Source of the DNA: an uncultured Desulfobacterium sp.
GTDB lineage: Bacteria; Desulfobacterota; DSM-4660; Desulfatiglandales; Desulfatiglandaceae
Reading direction: 5' to 3'
Length of the DNA stretch: 39,192 bases
Assembly: GCA_900258555.1 (NCBI GenBank)
Contig: LT984854.1
Location: 47,715 to 86,906, forward strand
The notes under the pieces were generated by a model. That model searched no databases. It was not told the DNA's origin and was given only the letters and a program-made list of their open reading frames with translations. Below are positions 6,718 to 13,885 of the stretch, one piece after another. Position 1 is the first letter of the stretch. Each line of letters opens with the position of its first letter. The translations under genes were made by a program, and so were the position numbers.

Positions 6718-7935
6718 ATGAAAAACAAGAAACTTTACATCGTTATGGTGGGGCTCCCTGCCAGGGGAAAGTCCACTATCGCCAGAAAGTTGAAGGAAAA
6801 TCTGGAAAAAGACAATGTCAGGACGAGGATCTTTAATAACGGTGATCTGAGGAGGAGGCTTTCCGGAGAAGAGACTTGGAGACCTGAGTTTTATGACCCG
6901 AAAAACAAAGAGGGAGTTGCCCTGAGAGAAAAGATCGCCATGATCAATATAAACGGCGCAAAAAAGTATCTGGGAGGCAATGGCCAGGTCGCCATCCTCG
7001 ATGCGACAAATGTCAGTCAGGCCAGAAGAGAAAAAATAATCGCCCTCCTGGATGACCACCCGCAACTGTTCATTGAATGTATCAACGATGATGAGGATAT
7101 TCTGGAGGCGAGTATTCTTAGAAAAGTTTCTCTTTCTGAATTCAATAGATTGGATAAACATACGGCGATCAGTGTCTTCAAGCAGCGGATCCGCTATTAT
7201 CAGCAAATATATAGCCATCTTAAAAATGAAAGAAATTTTGTAAAACTCCACTCCCTGCATAACCAGATTCTGGAGGAAGAGATAAGGGACAATATCCCAT
7301 TTTACAGCAGGATCAGAGACTTTATTGTCACTGATACGGTCAAGAATCTGTTTTTGATCAGACATGGCGAGACCTTCTTCAACCTGGAGGACAGAATAGG
7401 GGGCGACTCCGGTCTTACGGAAAAGGGAAACGCCCAGGCCAAGGCCCTTGCCCAACATTTTAAGACCAGGAAAATACCCTATATCTTTACCAGCAAGATG
7501 AAAAGGACCATCCAGACCGCTAATCCTATAAAACGGCTGCAGAAAGACTGCGCTATCATCGCCCTTAAAGAGTTCGACGAAATTGACAGCGGTGTCTGTG
7601 AATGCATGAGCTATGAAGAGATCCGCAGGGAAATGCCCGAAGTATATTCCAGGAGAAAACAGGATAAATACAATTATATTTATCCTGATGGAGAAGGCTA
7701 TGTGTCCATGAAAAAGAGGATAGATATGGGCATCAAAAAGGCCATTTATCTGGCCAGCAACTCCCAAAACATCATGATTGTCGGACATCAGGCGGTAAAC
7801 AGGATGATCCTCTCACATTTTCTTTACAGGCGTACCGAGGATGTGCCCTATATTTATATACCTCAGGACAAGTACTACCATATCATTGCCACCCAGGACA
7901 AAAAGCTCTTCCAGTTGAGGAGATACAAGGATTAA
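6718..7935 (+). CDS. bifunctional 6-phosphofructo-2-kinase/fructose-2,6-bisphosphatase homologue
   Basis: Homologue of the eukaryotic PFK-2/FBPase-2 (PFKFB) enzyme that makes and breaks fructose 2,6-bisphosphate, the allosteric regulator of glycolysis. Kinase domain: P-loop Gly-Leu-Pro-Ala-Arg-Gly-Lys-Ser (residues 12-19), Phe-Asn-Asn-Gly-Asp with Arg-Arg (39-47), Phe-Tyr-Asp-Pro (58-61), and Asp-Ala-Thr-Asn (95-98), all matching PFKFB rather than generic kinases. Phosphatase domain of the histidine phosphatase superfamily: Arg-His-Gly-Glu (215-218, phospho-acceptor His216), Arg-Ile-Gly-Gly-Asp (226-230), Glu288 in Glu-Ile-Asp-Ser-Gly-Val-Cys-Glu, a Gln-Asp-Lys-Tyr...Tyr-Pro substrate loop (315-323), and second His357 in Gly-His-Gln-Ala-Val. 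The 405-residue length lacks the N- and C-terminal regulatory extensions of animal isoforms. No glycolysis gene is adjacent. The P-loop so close to the ATG fixes the start. Confidence 0.9.
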   Translation: MKNKKLYIVMVGLPARGKSTIARKLKENLEKDNVRTRIFNNGDLRRRLSGEETWRPEFYDPKNKEGVALREKIAMININGAKKYLGGNGQVAILDATNVSQARREKIIALLDDHPQLFIECINDDEDILEASILRKVSLSEFNRLDKHTAISVFKQRIRYYQQIYSHLKNERNFVKLHSLHNQILEEEIRDNIPFYSRIRDFIVTDTVKNLFLIRHGETFFNLEDRIGGDSGLTEKGNAQAKALAQHFKTRKIPYIFTSKMKRTIQTANPIKRLQKDCAIIALKEFDEIDSGVCECMSYEEIRREMPEVYSRRKQDKYNYIYPDGEGYVSMKKRIDMGIKKAIYLASNSQNIMIVGHQAVNRMILSHFLYRRTEDVPYIYIPQDKYYHIIATQDKKLFQLRRYKD

Positions 7936-8042
7936 CCCTTTGAATTATTTTATCCTTGAAATAAGTACCACGATTAAGTTAACTTTCTGGCCGCTGAAAC
8001 TTTACAAAATTGGCTGAGACTTTATTATTAAGGAGTCTGTTG

Positions 8043-8804
8043 ATGAAGATTGCCGTAAGTGGAAAGGGCGGTGTTGGGAAGACCACCTTTGCCTCCTTTT
8101 TAATCAGGGCACTTGCCCTTTCGGGCAAGAAGGTCTTGGCCATTGACGCGGACCCTGACGCCAATCTGGCCCAGGCCCTTGGCGTAAAGGGCGCCGAAAA
8201 TATTGTCCCCATTTCACAGATGAAGGAGTTGATCGAGGAAAGGACCGAGGCCAAAATAGGTTCTATGGGCGCCTTTTTCAAACTCAACCCAAAGGTGGAT
8301 GACCTGCCCGAAAAGTTGTCTGTGGTGGTGGACGGTGTCAAGGTTATGGTGATGGGGGGTGTAAAAAAGGGTGGATCAGGTTGCATCTGCCCGGAGAGCA
8401 CCCTTTTGAAGACCCTCGTAAGCCACATAGTGCTTGCACGGGATGAGGCGGTGGTGTTGGATATGGAGGCTGGTCTTGAACACCTGGGCCGCGCAACGGC
8501 AATGTCTGTTGATGAGCTCGTGGTAGTGGTTGAGCCCGGAAGACGCAGTGTGGAGACCGCGTACCAGATCAGAAAACTTGCAAAAGATATCGGGGTCAAG
8601 AAACTGAGTTTTGTCGGCAACAAGATCAGGACGGAAAAAGACAGGGAGTTTCTTATAGAGCAGATGCCGGATTTTGTATTCCTGGGCTTTCTCCCTTACA
8701 GGACAAGTATCATTGAAGCGGACCTGGATGGTATGGCACCTTTTGAAAAGGACACTGAGACCCTTGAGCTGGTAAAGGGGATGCTCGAACATTTTGGGGT
8801 ATGA
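8043..8804 (+). CDS. cooC: CooC-type nickel-insertion ATPase
   Basis: P-loop ATPase of the MinD/SIMIBI class resembling CooC, the maturation factor that helps load nickel into carbon monoxide dehydrogenase. The ATG at 8043 is chosen because AAGGAG precedes it and the protein then starts directly with the beta strand of the P-loop, Gly-Lys-Gly-Gly-Val-Gly-Lys-Thr-Thr (residues 7-15); 253 residues. A Gly-Cys-Ile-Cys-Pro-Glu motif near residues 115-120 corresponds to the Cys-X-Cys metal-binding site at the CooC dimer interface. An Asp-Met-Glu-Ala-Gly switch motif and Gly-Asn-Lys nucleotide-base motif follow. No CODH subunit lies in the window, so the target must be encoded elsewhere; a related CooC-like role with another metalloenzyme is possible. 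Confidence 0.85.
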   Translation: MKIAVSGKGGVGKTTFASFLIRALALSGKKVLAIDADPDANLAQALGVKGAENIVPISQMKELIEERTEAKIGSMGAFFKLNPKVDDLPEKLSVVVDGVKVMVMGGVKKGGSGCICPESTLLKTLVSHIVLARDEAVVLDMEAGLEHLGRATAMSVDELVVVVEPGRRSVETAYQIRKLAKDIGVKKLSFVGNKIRTEKDREFLIEQMPDFVFLGFLPYRTSIIEADLDGMAPFEKDTETLELVKGMLEHFGV

Positions 8805-8808
8805 AAAC

Positions 8809-9094
8809 GTAACTTCTCAATTCAATAAATGCGTGTGCGAGCGGGCAGGGTGTTGGGGGTCTGTTTTGAAATGGCGCATATCTTTTAGTCATTCCATGCA
8901 ACGGCAGCATTAGCCCGAAATTTTATCCGAACAGCCCCAAAGGACAGTGCCCGCTTGAGAGATGGCCTTCTCTGCCTGTTCGGCCATTATTCAGGATAAC
9001 GGGGACGTTGCAGTAGCACCGAAAAAATTATGCGCCCTATCAAGACAGGCCCCCACGCACTGCCCGCTCGCACCTGGGCTTATTGAGAAATTAC
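8809..9094. mobile_element. 286-bp long imperfect palindrome, MITE-like
   Basis: The whole gap between cooC and serC is one large inverted repeat. The ends, 8809-8821 and 9082-9094, are 13-bp inverted repeats with one mismatch. Inside them the arms continue to pair with small indels: a 14-bp block around 8835-8848 matches the complement of 9060-9073, GGCGCATA near 8873 pairs with its complement near 9032, TGCAACG near 8897 pairs near 9006, and CCGAACAG (8928-8935) pairs with CTGTTCGG (8976-8983). The unpaired apex is about 8937-8973. There is no open frame of note. It begins 4 bp after the cooC stop. Size and symmetry suggest a non-autonomous miniature inverted-repeat element; no transposase is present, and a target duplication is not obvious. 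Confidence 0.75.
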
Positions 9095-9124
9095 ATGAAA
9101 ACCATTTAACCTGGAGAAATAATT

Positions 9125-10210
9125 ATGGGAAAAAGAATTCACAATTTTAACGCCGGGCCTGCGGCCCTGCCATTGCCTGTGTTGGAAAAGATCAGGGAAG
9201 AGTTATTGGATTTTAAGGGCTCCGGCATGTCCATACTCGAGGTCAGCCACCGTTCCAAGTGGTTTGACGATGTAATAAATGATGCAGTGGAAAGGACCAA
9301 GAGGATACTTAATCTCGGAGACGACTTCCATGTCCTTTTTATCCAGGGCGGCGCCAGCATGCAGTTTTGCATGGTCCCTATGAACCTTTGCATAGAGGGA
9401 AAACCCGCAGATTACATAAATACAGGTACATGGGCGACAAAGGCCATTAAAGAGGCCAAGGTCCTCAAAAAGGACGTCCGAGTTATTGCTTCGTCCGAGG
9501 ACAAGAATTTTTCTTACATACCAAAGGACTATAAGATAAGCGCGGATAGTGCTTATCTGCATTTTACCTCCAATAACACAATTAAAGGCACCCAGTGGCG
9601 CGAACTCCCACAGGTAAAAGATGTCCCGCTGGTAAGCGATATGTCTTCCGATTTCATGAGCAGGCCTTTTGACGTCAGGCCTTTTGGTTTGATCTACGCA
9701 GGGGCACAGAAAAATATCGGGCCTGCCGGCACCTGCATGGTGATCGTTCGAAAAGACATGCTTAAGCGGACCCCTGGAGATCTGCCCGCCATGTTGAAAT
9801 ACACCACATTTGCCGATAACAACTCCATGTACAATACGCCATCGTGCTTCAGCATTTATGTAATAGCATTGGTTCTGAAATGGCTTGAAGAAACAATAGG
9901 CGGGCTTGAAAAGATGGCCCAGATCAATCGTCAAAAGGGCGATGTGATATACGGCTTCATTGATAAATCCGATTTCTACAAGGGTACTGCGGAAAAGGAT
10001 AGCCGCTCCCTGATGAATGTGACATTCAGGCTCCCCACAGAGGACCTTGAAAAGAAATTTATAGCAGAGGCGACGGATAACAGGCTTGGGGGGCTGAAAG
10101 GGCACCGTTCGGTCGGGGGGTGTCGCGCCTCCATTTATAACGCCACCGGCCTGGATGCGGTAAAGACCTTGACAGAGTTTATGGCAGAATTTGAGAGGAA
10201 GGCCGGATAA
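9125..10210 (+). CDS. serC: phosphoserine aminotransferase
   Basis: PLP-dependent class V aminotransferase that converts 3-phosphohydroxypyruvate and glutamate to phosphoserine and 2-oxoglutarate, the second step of serine synthesis. It is 361 residues, exactly typical. Evidence: the N-terminal Asn-Phe-Asn-Ala-Gly-Pro-Ala-Ala-Leu-Pro, the Gly-Gly-Ala-Ser-Met-Gln-Phe phosphate-binding loop (residues 75-81), Ser-Asp-Met-Ser-Ser-Asp (171-176), and the PLP lysine Lys196 in Gly-Ala-Gln-Lys-Asn-Ile-Gly-Pro-Ala-Gly. The C-terminus carries the Gly-His-Arg-Ser-Val-Gly-Gly-Cys-Arg-Ala-Ser motif that binds substrate. GGAG lies about 8 nt before the ATG. asnS follows 12 bp later, so they are probably one transcript. 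The palindromic element upstream leaves only about 30 bp for a private promoter. Confidence 0.97.
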   Translation: MGKRIHNFNAGPAALPLPVLEKIREELLDFKGSGMSILEVSHRSKWFDDVINDAVERTKRILNLGDDFHVLFIQGGASMQFCMVPMNLCIEGKPADYINTGTWATKAIKEAKVLKKDVRVIASSEDKNFSYIPKDYKISADSAYLHFTSNNTIKGTQWRELPQVKDVPLVSDMSSDFMSRPFDVRPFGLIYAGAQKNIGPAGTCMVIVRKDMLKRTPGDLPAMLKYTTFADNNSMYNTPSCFSIYVIALVLKWLEETIGGLEKMAQINRQKGDVIYGFIDKSDFYKGTAEKDSRSLMNVTFRLPTEDLEKKFIAEATDNRLGGLKGHRSVGGCRASIYNATGLDAVKTLTEFMAEFERKAG

Positions 10211-10222
10211 AAGGGGTAAGTA

Positions 10223-11617
10223 GTGTTAAAACGCACCAGGATTGTTGAAATCCTTTCTTCTGAAAATCTTAACGGTCGCTTTGTTGTCATGGGCTGGGTC
10301 AGGACAAAGAGGGACTCCAAGGGCGGGTTTTCCTTTATAGAGATAAACGACGGCTCATGCATCAAAAACCTCCAGGTTATCGCGGCCCAGGGGCTTTCCA
10401 ATTACAAAGATCAGGTCCTCAAGATCCAGACCGGCTGTTCCGTAAAGGTGGAGGGTATACTTAAACCCTCTCCAGCCAAGGGTCAGAGCGTGGAACTCCA
10501 CGCAGAGGATATCACGGTCTTTGGTTGGGCAGACCCAGATGTCTACCCCCTCCAGAAAAAGAGGCATTCCTTTGAATTTCTGCGGACTATCGCCCACCTG
10601 CGTCCGAGGACAAACACCTTCGGCGCAGTGGCCAGGCTCAGAAATGCCCTGAGCTGCGCCATACACACATTTTTTCAGGAAAGGGGTTTTTTATACATCC
10701 ACACCCCCATAATCACCGGTAGCGATTGCGAGGGCGCAGGGGAGATGTTCAGGGTGACCACCCTTGACCTGGGTAACATCCCTGAAAAGGAAGGCAAGAC
10801 CGATTTTTCCCGGGATTTTTTCGGCACGGCAGCCAACCTTACTGTAAGCGGTCAGCTTGAGGCGGAGATCTACGCCCTTGCAATGGGAGATGTCTACACA
10901 TTCGGACCTACCTTCAGGGCGGAAAATTCCAATACATCCCGCCACCTGGCTGAATTCTGGATGATTGAGCCGGAGATGGCCTTCTGTGATCTGGAGGGAG
11001 ATGCCGCGCTCGCCCGGGATTTTCTCAAATATGTATTCGCCTATGTTCTTGAGCATTGCCCGGATGACATGGCCTTTTTTAACCAGTTCATTGATTCCTC
11101 TGTAATAGAGACGATGGAAAAACTGATCTTGCAGGACTTTGAATATCTCACATATTCAGAAGGCATAAGACTCCTGTCAGAATCCAAGGAGAAGTTTGAG
11201 TTTCCAGTATCCTGGGGTGTTGATTTACAATCCGAGCATGAAAGATACCTCTGTGAAAAGGTCTTTAACAAGCCGATCATACTGGTTGATTACCCTAAAG
11301 AGATCAAGGCCTTTTACATGAAGCTAAATGACGATCAAAAGACCGTCCGGGCAATGGATGTGCTTGTACCAAGGATAGGCGAGATAATAGGCGGAAGCCA
11401 GCGTGAGGACGATTACGACCTGCTTGTTCAAAGGATAAAAGGGGCGAACCTGAACCCCGATGACTACTGGTGGTATCTGGAGCTGAGGAAATTCGGTTCA
11501 ACCCCCCATGCAGGATTCGGCCTGGGATTCGAACGGCTGATTCAGTTTGTCACTGGGCTAACCAATATCCGGGATGTAATACCCTTTCCGAGGACACCCG
11601 GAAATGTCAGTTTTTAA
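10223..11617 (+). CDS. asnS: asparagine-tRNA ligase
   Basis: Class IIb aminoacyl-tRNA synthetase charging tRNA-Asn with asparagine; cytoplasmic, 464 residues, typical for bacterial AsnS. An N-terminal OB-fold anticodon-binding domain (about residues 1-105) is followed by the catalytic core with motif 2, [11 protein letters not shown] (about 230-240), and motif 3 near the end, Gly-Phe-Gly-Leu-Gly-Phe-Glu-Arg-Leu, followed by Arg-Asp-Val-Ile-Pro-Phe-Pro-Arg. The C-terminal Pro-Gly-Asn-Val-Ser-Phe is typical of AsnS rather than AspS. Translation starts at GTG (10223) with AAGGGG 8 nt upstream. A gene for AsnS means Asn-tRNA can be made directly, without obligatory amidotransferase rescue. Confidence 0.97.
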   Translation: MLKRTRIVEILSSENLNGRFVVMGWVRTKRDSKGGFSFIEINDGSCIKNLQVIAAQGLSNYKDQVLKIQTGCSVKVEGILKPSPAKGQSVELHAEDITVFGWADPDVYPLQKKRHSFEFLRTIAHLRPRTNTFGAVARLRNALSCAIHTFFQERGFLYIHTPIITGSDCEGAGEMFRVTTLDLGNIPEKEGKTDFSRDFFGTAANLTVSGQLEAEIYALAMGDVYTFGPTFRAENSNTSRHLAEFWMIEPEMAFCDLEGDAALARDFLKYVFAYVLEHCPDDMAFFNQFIDSSVIETMEKLILQDFEYLTYSEGIRLLSESKEKFEFPVSWGVDLQSEHERYLCEKVFNKPIILVDYPKEIKAFYMKLNDDQKTVRAMDVLVPRIGEIIGGSQREDDYDLLVQRIKGANLNPDDYWWYLELRKFGSTPHAGFGLGFERLIQFVTGLTNIRDVIPFPRTPGNVSF

Positions 11618-11865
11618 TTTTCTTGTGCTTTCAATGACAATCGTGCTTCAAAACAATTATTTGGGTTTGACATAGTTAAAAATGTCGGATAAGTTTCCGA
11701 CGGTGTTATTGAATTCAGGAATCTACTTGTTCAGCAGGCGATATCAGCTCATCCCAATATACCAAAACCGCAGAGGCTGGGAGGTAAAATTTTTGTCTGC
11801 TAATGGCCTTCCTCATATTCTTTCGACAAAACTTAATAGAAAAAACAAGCCTGGGGAAATAAGTT
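11618..11865. other. intergenic region before the CheX-like gene
   Basis: No convincing gene. A plus-strand open frame (11682-11894) overlaps the CheX-like start, has no ribosome binding site and no recognisable motif. TTGACA at 11667-11672 could be a -35 box for the cheX-like/REC-STAS pair, but the best -10 17 bp away (TAAGTT) is poor. No terminator hairpin was seen after asnS. Confidence 0.4.
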
Positions 11866-12351
11866 ATGGTCGATATCTATTCTCTGGATTTTAAGAGATT
11901 CGTTGCCAGGGCTACCAATGATATTTTCGATACAATGCTTTCTTTGAAGATAAATATAAGCGATGTATCAACAGAGACAATTATTGAAAAAACCAGGATT
12001 GTCGGCTCAGTGGGTTTTGCGGGAGAAGTGATGGGGTGCATGAATATCCACGTAGGCTATACATTTGCCAAGGTCATCGCCGGCGCCATGCTTGGAGAAG
12101 AGCCAGAAGCCATAGAGGAAGAGGGCATCCTTGATGTGGTCGGCGAATTGAGCAATATGATCGGTGGAGATGTCAAATCAAGACTTTGCGATGCGGGCAT
12201 GACATGCAGTTTATCAATTCCCACCACAACAAGTGGAAGCGACTTTACTATCGAAACGCAAGGCTGGGTCAGGCATGAAAGTCTGGCTATCCACAGTGAT
12301 CAGTATGTCGCCATCGTAGAGGTGTATGTGAAATTAAATAATTCAAAGTGA
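11866..12351 (+). CDS. CheX-like chemotaxis phosphatase
   Basis: Protein of the CheC/CheX/FliY phosphatase family, 161 residues, CheX-sized. CheX dephosphorylates CheY-P. The active-site signature D/S-X3-E-X2-N-X~22-P is present: Asp-Val-Val-Gly-Glu-Leu-Ser-Asn around residues 88-95 followed 21 residues later by Pro. Only one such signature is visible, as in CheX. A Gly-Phe-Ala-Gly-Glu-Val-Met-Gly-Cys-Met-Asn-Ile strand near residues 50-61 fits the fold. The next gene, 15 bp downstream, encodes a receiver-domain protein, which is the natural candidate substrate. Start at 11866 preceded by GGGGAAA. Confidence 0.85.
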   Translation: MVDIYSLDFKRFVARATNDIFDTMLSLKINISDVSTETIIEKTRIVGSVGFAGEVMGCMNIHVGYTFAKVIAGAMLGEEPEAIEEEGILDVVGELSNMIGGDVKSRLCDAGMTCSLSIPTTTSGSDFTIETQGWVRHESLAIHSDQYVAIVEVYVKLNNSK

Positions 12352-12366
12352 TTCTGGAGGACAGTA

Positions 12367-13110
12367 ATGGCACTAAAAGTTCTGACAGTTGATGATAGCA
12401 AGACAATTAGGATGATTGTGAAAAAGGCCTTTAGTCCTTATGACTGCGAACTTTTTGAGGCGGAAAACGGCATTGAGGGACTGAGCTTGGCTTCACGTGA
12501 AAAGCCTGACCTGATTGTGCTCGACATCACCATGCCCGTTATGACCGGGACCGAAATGCTGGAAAAATTGAAGGCTGACCCGCTTCTCAAGGGTATTCCG
12601 GTAATCATGCTTACTGCAGAGTCCGGAAGAGACAATGTGATGCAGATAGTCAAAATGGGTGTGAAAGACTATATGGTGAAACCTTTTAAGGGTGAGCAAT
12701 TAATAGAAAGGATCCAAAAAATATTCAAGTTGGAGGAAAAATCGGAAGGGAAAGAAGAGGTTGACACCTCCAAGCTTTATTTTTCTTCTGATGGCGACTG
12801 TATGGTCCTTACCCTTCCGGCAAAGATATCAAGGCCTGTTAGTTCCGATATCGAAGGTCACCTGGGAAACCAACTAAAAGAAATGCTTGACGCAGGGCAG
12901 AGAAAATTCATTATGGATCTGCGCAAGGTGGCGGAAATAAATATCTCCCTTATCAAACTTATCCTTCATGTGGTGCAAACCTGCCAGAAATCCAATGTCA
13001 CTGTCCGCTCTGTGGGGACAGTGACTCTGAGCGATGGGCTGAAGGAATTTTCAGAGACAAGCGACCTTACGGTGGAGACATCCATAGAGGCGGCAAAGGC
13101 CACATTTTAG
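12367..13110 (+). CDS. response regulator with C-terminal STAS-like domain
   Basis: Two-domain signalling protein, 247 residues. Residues 1-122 form a CheY-like receiver: acidic pair Asp9/Asp10, phospho-acceptor Asp53 in Val-Leu-Asp-Ile-Thr-Met-Pro, Thr83 and Lys105 in Val-Lys-Pro-Phe. A charged linker (about 123-138) leads to a STAS-like domain (about 139-247) with the pattern Phe-Ile-Met-Asp-Leu-Arg-Lys-Val-Ala-Glu-Ile-Asn. At the position where anti-anti-sigma factors carry Asp-Ser-Ser/Thr-Gly there is Asn-Ile-Ser-Leu, so the normal phospho-serine loop appears altered. GGAGG lies 7 nt before the ATG. Pairing with a CheX-like phosphatase suggests a small phospho-switch, output unknown. Confidence 0.85.
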   Translation: MALKVLTVDDSKTIRMIVKKAFSPYDCELFEAENGIEGLSLASREKPDLIVLDITMPVMTGTEMLEKLKADPLLKGIPVIMLTAESGRDNVMQIVKMGVKDYMVKPFKGEQLIERIQKIFKLEEKSEGKEEVDTSKLYFSSDGDCMVLTLPAKISRPVSSDIEGHLGNQLKEMLDAGQRKFIMDLRKVAEINISLIKLILHVVQTCQKSNVTVRSVGTVTLSDGLKEFSETSDLTVETSIEAAKATF

Positions 13111-13145
13111 GCGAAGACAAGCCGTTAGCCAACATCTGACGGCCT

Positions 13146-13289
13146 AGGATCCTGTCCGAGAATGCCCTTTTCCCCAAACTCTTTGTTATGCCCTAAAAAA
13201 TTATCCTCAACATATCAACCATATGCCTCCGGTAATTTTTCGGGCATGCCTCAATTTTGGAAAAAATTGCTATTCTCGGACAGCCTCCT
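13146..13289. mobile_element. 144-bp palindromic element overlapping the rfaE2 stop
   Basis: A near full-length palindrome. The 12-bp sequence CTGTCCGAGAAT at 13152-13163 is matched exactly by its complement at 13272-13283, and an outer AGGA (13146-13149) is matched by TCCT (13286-13289). Inward the arms keep pairing imperfectly: ATGCCC near 13188 pairs with GGGCAT near 13248, AAAAATTA near 13196 pairs near 13236, and CATAT pairs with ATATG at the apex around 13218-13226. The right end covers the last codons and stop of rfaE2 (Glu-Ala-Val-Arg-Glu-stop). It sits between convergent genes and could also act as a bidirectional terminator. Confidence 0.75.
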
Positions 13290-13776
13290 GACTACAAAGC
13301 GCCAGGATCTTTGCTATTGTCCCTGATGTAGAAAACCCCTTGACAAAGGCTATGGTCTTTACCTCTCCACCAGCCGCCCTGACAACATCAGAGCCTATAA
13401 TATCCTTTTCCAACCAATCACCACCCTTTACCAGAATATCTGGAAGAAGATATTCTATAACCCTAAAGGGATTATCCTCGTCAAAGATCACTACAGTATC
13501 AACAAATTGAAGAGAGGCAACCAGCTCTGCACGCACTTGCTCCTCATATACAGGCCTTTTTGGACCTTTTATCGCCCTGACGGATCGGTCGCTGTTTACC
13601 GCTACAATCAGATGATCCCCCAGTTGACGTGACAGTTGTAGATAACGGGTATGCCCCGGATGGAGCAGGTCGAAACATCCATTTGTAAATACAACCTTCC
13701 CACCGGAGGTCCTGACCTCTTCACGGGTATTTTTCGCCTCTTGCAGACCCTTTATCTTGGAGATATATGATTTCAT
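13270..13776 (-). CDS. rfaE2: D-glycero-beta-D-manno-heptose 1-phosphate adenylyltransferase
   Basis: Cytidylyltransferase-superfamily enzyme equal to the C-terminal half of HldE. It transfers AMP from ATP to heptose-1-phosphate in ADP-heptose synthesis for the LPS inner core. Evidence: Phe-Thr-Asn-Gly-Cys-Phe-Asp-Leu-Leu-His-Pro-Gly-His with the HxGH nucleotide-binding motif (about residues 30-42), Ala-Val-Asn-Ser-Asp-Arg-Ser-Val, Lys-Gly-Gly-Asp-Trp, and a C-terminal Phe-Ser-Thr-Ser-Gly-Thr-Ile signature. Stand-alone form of 168 residues, so the kinase half must be separate. The last five codons and stop come from the palindromic element at 13146-13289. Upstream on the same strand lies comF, 109 bp away. 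Confidence 0.93.
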   Translation of the reverse strand: MKSYISKIKGLQEAKNTREEVRTSGGKVVFTNGCFDLLHPGHTRYLQLSRQLGDHLIVAVNSDRSVRAIKGPKRPVYEEQVRAELVASLQFVDTVVIFDEDNPFRVIEYLLPDILVKGGDWLEKDIIGSDVVRAAGGEVKTIAFVKGFSTSGTIAKILALCSQEAVRE

Positions 13777-13794
13777 GACCGCTCCGTGAAAAAG

Positions 13795-13836
13795 ATTAAG
13801 AAGTTAAGGTAGTTGAAAGAGTTGAAGAAGTTAAAA
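13795..13836. repeat. short degenerate tandem repeat
   Basis: GTTAAG/GTTGAA-type 5-9 bp units recur about six times (AAGTTAAGG, AGTTGAAAG, AGTTGAAG, AAGTTAAAA) between comF and rfaE2. It encodes a low-complexity open frame that I do not believe is a gene. Confidence 0.6.
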
Positions 13837-13885
13837 CAGTTCCCGCAGTGGAGGGCTAGGACCTTATAATGTTTTCGTTTACCAG

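Noticed and set aside
6667-7788. 373-codon open frame antisense to the PFKFB-like gene
   Set aside because: It mirrors a well-supported gene with full family motifs, has no recognisable domain of its own and no ribosome binding site.
9203-10105. 300-codon open frame antisense to serC
   Set aside because: Shadow of a certain gene; no motif and no translation signal.
11682-11894. 70-codon open frame overlapping the CheX-like start
   Set aside because: No ribosome site, no motif, and overlaps a better-supported gene start.
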